Below, one piece after another: positions 7,228 through 11,735 of a stretch of DNA of 11,735 nt (positions are counted from its first letter, which is position 1; each line of letters begins with the position of its first letter). A model generated the notes under the pieces. That model worked only from the letters and a program-made list of their open reading frames with translations, searched no databases and had not been told where the DNA came from. The translations under genes and the position numbers were made by a program. Source of the stretch: Clostridia bacterium. Lineage in GTDB: Bacteria > Bacillota > Clostridia > Christensenellales > DTU072. The DNA is taken from assembly GCA_028701415.1 (NCBI GenBank), contig JAQVQU010000021.1, positions 2,593 through 14,327 on the forward strand, written 5' to 3'.

Positions 7228-7650
7228 ATGGAAATACATTTCATGCCCGTATATTCGGAACCAGATTCTATAGAAAAAGCTAAGACTCTTCCCGCCGAGG
7301 TTTTAGCGTTCATTGGGGACGCTGTTCAAACTTTGTTTGTTAGAACTAAGTTTTCAAAACAGAGAAACTGCAAAATACAGACCCTTCACAATTTGGTTTC
7401 TAAAGAAATCAATGCGACTAGCCAAGCAAATGCTTTAAAAAATATTGAATCCTTGCTAAATGATGATGAGATCTCTGTTTTTAAAAGATGCAGAAACTCC
7501 CATAAGCAAAATATTCCCAAAAACAGTTCAGTAGCATCATACAATCTAGCTTCTGGTTTTGAGGGAGTTCTTGGATACCTTTATCTTACTGGGCAAAAAG
7601 AAAGGCTATCTGAGTTAATGGCAGTGGCTTATCCTGAAGAGAACAAATAG
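7228..7650 (+). CDS. mrnC: Mini-ribonuclease III, 23S rRNA maturation nuclease
   Basis: The 140-aa protein is a bare RNase III catalytic domain with no double-stranded-RNA-binding domain, as expected for Mini-III. The signature segments are LAFIGDAVQTLFVR (26–39), with Asp31 at the position of the catalytic Asp23 of the Bacillus subtilis enzyme, and FEGVLGYLYL (111–120), with the second metal-binding acidic residue Glu112. RCRNSHKQNIPKN (88–100) fits the family's conserved basic RGRNAK-type region. In Bacillus the enzyme trims 23S rRNA precursor ends. I start it at ATG 7228; the frame stays open upstream to 7096 but only through the tandem repeat. ATG 7243 is a second possibility with a weak GGAAA upstream. 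The start at 7228 coincides with the predicted transcription start, so the message may be leaderless. The usual downstream partner rlmB is displaced by the opposing ATPase gene. Confidence 0.92.
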   Translation: MEIHFMPVYSEPDSIEKAKTLPAEVLAFIGDAVQTLFVRTKFSKQRNCKIQTLHNLVSKEINATSQANALKNIESLLNDDEISVFKRCRNSHKQNIPKNSSVASYNLASGFEGVLGYLYLTGQKERLSELMAVAYPEENK

Positions 7651-7833
7651 AACCGTTTTTTGCGCTTTTCTCCTTATTAAACCTAATATTCTTGGACTAG
7701 ACACCACTAGCTCAAAAAATATGATTAATCATCTTGTAATGTAAGTTTATTCTTGCTTAATGCAAATGACAAATCACTTTTTGTATCCGAAAAGCCCTAT
7801 AGTTATGCTTACGTAATTTATCCGTTTTTATAG
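7651..7833. other. Convergent gap between mrnC and the DUF4143 ATPase gene
   Basis: These 183 bases separate two converging genes. I see the 12-bp perfect palindrome ATGATTAATCAT (7721–7732) and several T-runs, but no GC-rich hairpin followed by a T-tract on either strand, so neither gene has a recognisable intrinsic terminator here. Confidence 0.6.
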
Positions 7834-9174
7834 CTATAGAAACATGGCCATATATAACGGAAGATATAAAATACCATCTTTTTTCATCAGGTCCTTAGAG
7901 TACAGAACATATGGATTTCTAATTTTTCCAGAGAATTTTCTTCGAAATTTATCAAGAGAGGAATGAAATCGGTAATCCCCGGATTTTACTTCCACTGGAG
8001 ATATCTTTTTATTTTCTGATATAAGAAAGTCTATTTCCATATGATTTTCTCTATTTATGTTGTCGCTACGTGAGTAAAAATATAGCTTATGTCCACGACA
8101 TCTAAGCATCTGAGCAACAGCGTTTTCCATTATCATACCCTCGTTCACATCGAGTTTATTAAACAATATTGCCTTGTAAAGATCATTGTTAGTAAATGAT
8201 GAATCCATAAAAGCGTGCGTGACTAGAAGGCCGGTGTCAGCCATATAGCACTTTTGCTTGGAATAATCAGCGCTAAGAGCAAGGCCAACATTTGGGTCTG
8301 TAGCATTGAAGCAAGTGTTGACTATCATCGCTTCAGCGAGCCAAACAAAGGAATCCTCATATTCTCTAAACCGTGCAGTATTCCCCAGAGAATTAAACCT
8401 ATATTTTTTTTCTTTTTTTGATAACTGACCTGGAATATTGTCAAAGACCGATAATACCTTTTCTTCATACCCCGATGCAAACTTTGTAACATCTTCACGG
8501 TAAAGATTTAATATGCTACGTTTTACCTCGTCAGCGGCCTCAAAATTCTTTCCGTCGCGATAAGCAAGAACTGATTGAGGCATTCCACCAACAAGAACAT
8601 ACTGTCTAAAATCATTCATTATTTTTCGATGCACGGCTGGGCCAAGAGGAACGCGATTTTCAAAACAGCTTTTCATAAGAGGAATACTTGCATCGTTTCC
8701 AATTGCGCTGAGAAATTCCTCAAAATCCAATGGAAACATTTCAAGATGTTCTTCCTCGGAAGGAATTATTATATCTTGCGTATTCTTTTTTAGTCTTATA
8801 AGTGACCCAGTCTCGAGATAATCGTAACGACCATCCGCAACTAGATATTTGATTAGCTGTCTTGCTCTCGGAAACTGTTGTACTTCATCAAAAATGATAA
8901 TCGACTCCCTAGGATACAAAATGGATGAATAATATGCCGATAGTTTTCCAAAAAACAAGTCAAGCTCTGTTGTCTCATTTTCAAAAAGGTCAAGGATCTC
9001 TCGGGATGTATTTCCAAAATCAATCATAATATAACTTTTGTATTCGTTCTTCGCAAACATTTCAGCGATATAGCTCTTTCCAACCCGCCTAGCTCCGTCA
9101 ATTAGAACGGCAGTCTGTCCATTACTCTTCTTTTTCCAAGCGATGAGCTTATCATATATCTTTCTTTTCAGCAT
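7834..9174 (-). CDS. AAA_14/DUF4143 family ATPase with nuclease-like C-terminus
   Basis: From ATG 9174 the product is 446 aa. Walker A is GARRVGKS (27–34), Walker B IIIFDE (92–97) and the sensor-like segment is ETGSLIRLKK. The C-terminal DUF4143 region ends in a PD-(D/E)xK-like motif: Glu380 and Asp382 (EIDFLI), then Glu395-x-Lys397 (VEVKSG). Proteins of this family are abundant in anaerobic bacteria and archaea, often as multi-copy accessory genes; their biological role is poorly defined. A GTG at 9183 would add three residues, but the AAGGTGG ribosome site overlaps that codon and sits correctly for ATG 9174, so I prefer the latter. The gene lies opposite to and between mrnC and rlmB, which suggests insertion into an older cluster. 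No transposase or inverted ends are visible around it. Confidence 0.9.
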   Translation of the reverse strand: MLKRKIYDKLIAWKKKSNGQTAVLIDGARRVGKSYIAEMFAKNEYKSYIMIDFGNTSREILDLFENETTELDLFFGKLSAYYSSILYPRESIIIFDEVQQFPRARQLIKYLVADGRYDYLETGSLIRLKKNTQDIIIPSEEEHLEMFPLDFEEFLSAIGNDASIPLMKSCFENRVPLGPAVHRKIMNDFRQYVLVGGMPQSVLAYRDGKNFEAADEVKRSILNLYREDVTKFASGYEEKVLSVFDNIPGQLSKKEKKYRFNSLGNTARFREYEDSFVWLAEAMIVNTCFNATDPNVGLALSADYSKQKCYMADTGLLVTHAFMDSSFTNNDLYKAILFNKLDVNEGMIMENAVAQMLRCRGHKLYFYSRSDNINRENHMEIDFLISENKKISPVEVKSGDYRFHSSLDKFRRKFSGKIRNPYVLYSKDLMKKDGILYLPLYMAMFL

Positions 9175-9218
9175 ATAAACCACCTTATTTAATTATATTA
9201 TCTCTTAAATGCTTCTTG

Positions 9219-9247
9219 ATTATACTAATTTAATCACGAAAAAGCAA
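9219..9247 (-). promoter_or_regulatory. Promoter of the DUF4143 ATPase gene, -35 box within the repeat
   Basis: On the minus strand, TTGCTT (9247–9242) and TATAAT (9224–9219) are 17 bases apart. The start point would be near 9212, leaving a leader of about 37 bases with the AAGGTGG ribosome site. The -35 box belongs to the first 33-bp repeat unit. A second TATAAT (9197–9192) lacks a good -35 and would cut into the ribosome site, so it is less likely. Confidence 0.65.
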
Positions 9248-9313
9248 GTATGTATAGGCAAAATAATCACGAAAAAGCAAGTTTGTATAGGCAAAATAAT
9301 CACGAATAAAAAG
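9231..9313. repeat. 33-bp tandem repeat, two full copies and a partial third
   Basis: Copies at 9231–9263 and 9264–9296 differ at a single base (A9250 versus T9283). A third copy begins at 9297 with the same TAATCACGAA and then diverges. Each full unit contains AAGCAAGT, whose complement supplies a TTGCTT -35 box. The unit equals 11 codons and is open in the plus direction, giving a repeated KKQVCIGKIIT peptide if translated, but no ribosome site is present. Confidence 0.92.
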
Positions 9314-9545
9314 ATAATACAACCGATTTCCGTCGAAAAAAAAGTGTGCACCCTTGCCGTAATTACTATGTTACATAATAATCTAGGAAACAACCGGAAG
9401 AGAATTTCATAAATCCGTCCTTTTATATGTGACAGAAACTCTTCTGTAAATTAATCTATCAACAGATAATAATATTTTTCAAGGTTAAACTGATATATTC
9501 AGAAATAATTTAATAGCCGAGCAAACCAAATGAACTTTTAAACTA

Positions 9546-9586
9546 TGTTATAATTTAGGGAAAGAATTTAATAAATATGCTAGAAT
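9546..9586 (+). promoter_or_regulatory. Two extended -10 promoter candidates for rlmB
   Basis: TGT-TATAAT (9546–9554) is a full extended -10 element and TGC-TAGAAT (9578–9586) is a second, weaker one. Neither has a recognisable -35 box at the usual distance, which extended -10 promoters can tolerate. Start points would be near 9561 and 9593, with leaders of about 73 and 41 bases. Confidence 0.5.
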
Positions 9587-9633
9587 AGTCTATATTATTA
9601 AAATTATTTGCGTCCTTGCGCACGGAGGAAAAT

Positions 9634-10362
9634 ATGTTACTAGAAACTAAAAATTCTATACTGGAAGCCCTTAACGGAGATGTTACGGTCGAAACACTAT
9701 ATGTCCAAAAAGGTAGCTTCGATAATACTACCCAAAAAGCAATTATTCTTGCTAGATCCAAGAATGTAAAAGTGATGATACTACCTGAAGATGCTTTCAA
9801 AGCTAAATCTGAAACAGGAAGAGCACGTGGAATAATGGCAATAATAACCGAATTTGTGTATTCTGATTTTAAAAAACTAGTCGAAGATGCGCTTTCCTTG
9901 GGAAAAGCCTCGACTATTATACTTTTGGATGGAGTGGAAGACCCTCATAATTTGGGGGCAATAATCAGGGTCGCAGATTGCTCAGGGGCTGCTGGCGTTG
10001 TAATCCCCAAACATAGAAGTGCCTCGGTTAACGAAATCGTAATAAAGACTAGTGCGGGAGCAACTGCTCACGTTCCAGTTTCAAAGGTTACAAATATTAA
10101 TGATGCAATTAGGTATCTTAAGGAACAGGGTTTTGTAATTGTATCCGCCGATATGGCTGGAACGTCTATATATGATACTGATTTGACAGGAAACATAGCC
10201 CTTGTTGTGGGAGGAGAAGGAGAAGGAATACACGAACTAGTGAAAAAACTATCGGATAAGGTGGTCTCTATCCCCCAACTAGGAAAAATCAATTCTTTAA
10301 ACGCGTCCGTTGCAACTGGTATTATTTTATATGAAAGTGTGCGACAAAAAGGATTAAGGTAA
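9634..10362 (+). CDS. rlmB: 23S rRNA (guanosine-2'-O-)-methyltransferase RlmB (SpoU/TrmH family)
   Basis: From ATG 9634 the protein is 242 aa, the usual RlmB length. Residues 1–75 form the small substrate-binding domain ending in TGRARGIMA. The SPOUT methyltransferase follows with motif 1 LDGVEDPHNLGAIIR (98–112; Asn106, Arg112), motif 2 ALVVGGEGEGI (189–199) and motif 3 SIPQLGKINSLNASVATGI (212–230), which form the knotted S-adenosylmethionine site. In Escherichia coli the enzyme 2'-O-methylates G2251 of 23S rRNA; the exact target here is inferred by family, and other SpoU paralogues exist. An in-frame TTG at 9616 would add six residues, but those codons contain the GGAGG ribosome site (9624–9628), so ATG 9634 is the start. 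The downstream sigma factor gene keeps the order seen in Bacillus/Clostridia. Confidence 0.92.
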   Translation: MLLETKNSILEALNGDVTVETLYVQKGSFDNTTQKAIILARSKNVKVMILPEDAFKAKSETGRARGIMAIITEFVYSDFKKLVEDALSLGKASTIILLDGVEDPHNLGAIIRVADCSGAAGVVIPKHRSASVNEIVIKTSAGATAHVPVSKVTNINDAIRYLKEQGFVIVSADMAGTSIYDTDLTGNIALVVGGEGEGIHELVKKLSDKVVSIPQLGKINSLNASVATGIILYESVRQKGLR

Positions 10363-10368
10363 TTTTTT

Positions 10369-10377
10369 TGATATAAT
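10369..10377 (+). promoter_or_regulatory. Extended -10 promoter candidate for the sigma factor gene
   Basis: TGA-TATAAT is a perfect extended -10 element seven bases after the rlmB stop codon. There is no clear -35 box. The start point would be near 10384, giving a leader of about 72 bases. No terminator hairpin separates rlmB from the next gene, so read-through from rlmB is also possible. Confidence 0.5.
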
Positions 10378-10455
10378 GTAATAAATTAAGTCTTGTGACA
10401 ACAAAAAACTATATATAAATAGAAATTGTAAAATATTTTTATCTGGGGTGAAAAT

Positions 10456-11049
10456 ATGGACCAAGAAGAGAGACTTCTTGTAAAAAAAGCAAAACAAAAA
10501 GACGAAGCTTCTATCGTCAAGTTGCTAAGAAAATATGATCCCGCTATTAAAAAGGTTAGTATCTATTTTTTCACAAAATTCAAAAACATCCCTCTTTCTT
10601 TTGAGGACTTTAAACAGGATGCCTCAATTGCATTTCTAAAGGCAGTTTCAACATATAATGAGGAGAAAAATAAAAGTCTTTTATACTATGCTAACACCTG
10701 TATGGTGAACAAGCTTACGAGTTTAGTCCGTTCTGCAAGAAGAAAGGAAAATATTATATCTTTAGATGAAACAATGGAGGAAAATTCCTTTTCAAAAGAT
10801 GTTCCATGCTCGCCTATAACTTCTCAAGACGAATATGAAAAAAACGCTTGGCTACGAAACTTTCGAGATACAATAACAGAAATTATGACCACCGAGCAAA
10901 TAACGGTATGGGATTTATATCTTCAGGGTTTTTCTTACGAAGAAATAGCAGATAAAACCAAACTGACAAAAAAGAAAGTTGATAACACAATAGCCGCATG
11001 CAAAAAAAAGATAATTAAAAATAGAGAAATGTTTGACTTGGAAAAATAA
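10456..11049 (+). CDS. sigH: SigH-like RNA polymerase sigma-70 family factor
   Basis: The 197-aa protein has a sigma region 2 (about 24–95) with the core-binding segment FEDFKQDASIAFLKAVSTYN (49–68), and an acidic linker. Region 4 (about 146–186) is a helix-turn-helix, LQGFSYEEIADKTKLTKKKV followed by DNTIAACKKKI. The last part closely resembles SigH of Bacillus (SIDNALQRVKRKL), and the position after rlmB matches the mrnC–rlmB–yacP–sigH order, so I call SigH on motif plus synteny. SigH drives early sporulation and competence genes in Bacillus; whether this organism sporulates cannot be told here. It is about 20 residues shorter than the Bacillus protein. The ribosome site GGGGTG (10445–10450) is five bases from the ATG. 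The yacP (rae1) gene usually found between rlmB and sigH is absent. Confidence 0.82.
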   Translation: MDQEERLLVKKAKQKDEASIVKLLRKYDPAIKKVSIYFFTKFKNIPLSFEDFKQDASIAFLKAVSTYNEEKNKSLLYYANTCMVNKLTSLVRSARRKENIISLDETMEENSFSKDVPCSPITSQDEYEKNAWLRNFRDTITEIMTTEQITVWDLYLQGFSYEEIADKTKLTKKKVDNTIAACKKKIIKNREMFDLEK

Positions 11050-11145
11050 CTATTAAATTGCTTTTTTTACTATTAAAATAATTCGAATTAAAATCAAACA
11101 ATACGTTAAAAAGAATATCTACATAATTTATACACGGAGGAACAA

Positions 11146-11735
11146 ATGAAACTGGGAATTGTCGGACTTCCAAATGTCGGGAAAAGTACTATTTTTAATG
11201 CTCTTACCTCAGCTGGAGCACAAGTAGCAAACTATCCCTTTTGCACCATAGAACCAAATGTAGGAGTGGTCACCGTCCCTGATGAAAGATTGGAAAAACT
11301 CGGGGCTTTATACAACACGAAAAAGATAGTTTATACTTACATAGAATTTCTAGACATAGCCGGCCTTGTAAAAGGAGCAAGTAAAGGTGAAGGCCTTGGA
11401 AACAAGTTTCTTTCTCATATTAGAGAAGTAGATGCGATAGTACATGTTGTAAGATGTTTTGATGATGAAAATATATCTCATGTAGCAGGTTCAGTGGATC
11501 CGATAAGAGACATAGAAGACATCAATCTGGAACTTATTCTAGCGGATTTGGATACCCTAACAAGGCGTATGGATAAAACTAAGACATACATTAAAACCGG
11601 GGAACAAAAGTATAAAGACGAGCTAGAAACTGAGCAAAAAATCTATGACATGCTGTCTTCTGGAAGGAGCGCAAGGTCAGCTGAATTCACTAAAGAGGAA
11701 TTGCCTTTTGTAGATTCGCTCTTCCTTTTGACAAC
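11146..11735 (+). CDS. ychF: YchF/OLA1 family P-loop nucleotidase (5' part, runs off the window)
   Basis: The first 196 codons are present and the gene continues past the window end. The P-loop is GLPNVGKST (7–15), followed by the family-specific NYPFCTIEPNVGVV, the G3 region DIAGLVKGASKGEGLGNKFL and DAIVHVVRCF. These are near-invariant in YchF, an Obg-related nucleotidase that prefers ATP over GTP and binds ribosomes and other translation components. The coiled-coil insertion (about 140–180) has begun. The sequence stops just before the altered G4 motif (NxxE in place of NKxD) that explains the ATP preference, so that cannot be checked here. The start follows CGGAGG (11135–11140) with five-base spacing. 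The 96-base gap after the sigma gene holds no clear promoter or terminator, so co-transcription with it is possible. Confidence 0.95.
   Translation, partial: MKLGIVGLPNVGKSTIFNALTSAGAQVANYPFCTIEPNVGVVTVPDERLEKLGALYNTKKIVYTYIEFLDIAGLVKGASKGEGLGNKFLSHIREVDAIVHVVRCFDDENISHVAGSVDPIRDIEDINLELILADLDTLTRRMDKTKTYIKTGEQKYKDELETEQKIYDMLSSGRSARSAEFTKEELPFVDSLFLLT

Larger units (their letters stand above)
9184..9633. other. Gene-free divergent region between DUF4143 gene and rlmB
   Basis: These 450 bases hold no credible gene. Contents in order: the minus-strand promoter of the DUF4143 gene, the 33-bp tandem repeat (9231–9313), an AT-rich stretch with a 6-bp hairpin ACAGAA-ACTC-TTCTGT (9432–9447) that lacks a T-tract, two extended -10 promoter candidates for rlmB, and the rlmB ribosome site. 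A plus-strand frame at 9209–9412 merely translates the repeats and has no ribosome site. Confidence 0.8.

Noticed and set aside
7834..9183. Mobile element carrying the DUF4143 gene
   Set aside because: I looked for flanking inverted ends, target duplications and a transposase or integrase and found none, so only the synteny argument remains.
9181..9183. GTG start for the DUF4143 ATPase
   Set aside because: The AAGGTGG ribosome site overlaps this codon and is correctly spaced for ATG 9174.
9209..9412. Small protein with KKQVCIGKIIT repeats
   Set aside because: No ribosome site precedes the ATG, and the frame overlaps the promoter and 33-bp repeat of the opposing gene. The open frame follows from a repeat length divisible by three.
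9432..9447. Hairpin ACAGAA-ACTC-TTCTGT as an intrinsic terminator
   Set aside because: It is AT-rich, has no T-tract on either strand, and no gene ends near it.
9609..9628. Hairpin TGCG/CGCA that could mask the rlmB ribosome site
   Set aside because: Only four pairs with a six-base loop, and the GGAGG itself stays unpaired; too weak to claim control.
11079..11090. 12-bp palindrome TAATTCGAATTA upstream of ychF
   Set aside because: Short AT-rich palindromes are common in DNA of this composition, and no promoter element positions it as an operator.

Overview
The window is AT-rich DNA using the standard genetic code, and it looks like a chromosome segment of a low-GC Gram-positive bacterium (Firmicutes, most likely Clostridia). 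The main evidence is gene order. A mini-ribonuclease III gene (mrnC), an rlmB gene and a SigH-type sigma factor lie close together, as in the Bacillus/Clostridia cluster mrnC–rlmB–yacP–sigH. GGAGG-type ribosome sites, sigma-A-type promoters and a lipoprotein signal peptide fit the same assignment. I cannot name a genus.

Left part (20–6789, all minus strand): a cell-envelope block. In transcription order it holds a polytopic O-antigen-ligase-like membrane protein (6789–5335), a DrrA-type ABC ATPase (5198–4281), its ABC-2 permease (4279–3335, GTG start, one base after the ATPase stop), and a 1018-residue surface lipoprotein (3076–20). The lipoprotein has Ig-like and Fn3-like segments followed by a transglutaminase-like Cys-His-Asp domain. 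It has its own exact-consensus promoter (TTGACA-N17-TATAAT) and a structured 5' leader with two mutually exclusive hairpins.

Middle part (6790–7227): a gene-free divergent region dominated by seven full copies and one degenerate copy of a 38-bp tandem repeat. Five copies carry a perfect TACA-NN-TGTA dyad. The array runs directly into the mrnC promoter, whose predicted start point falls on the A of an ATG.

Right part (7228–11735): the RNA-maturation and housekeeping block: mrnC (+), an AAA_14/DUF4143 ATPase on the opposite strand that interrupts the conserved cluster, rlmB (+), a SigH-like sigma factor (+), and the 5' part of the ychF GTPase/ATPase gene (+), which runs off the end. MrnC and RlmB both act on 23S rRNA in their families, so they form a functional pair. 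A second array (33-bp units) lies between the DUF4143 gene and rlmB. A third (45-bp units) spans the end of the permease gene. I saw no rRNA, tRNA, CRISPR, transposase or convincing intrinsic terminator at any gene end.
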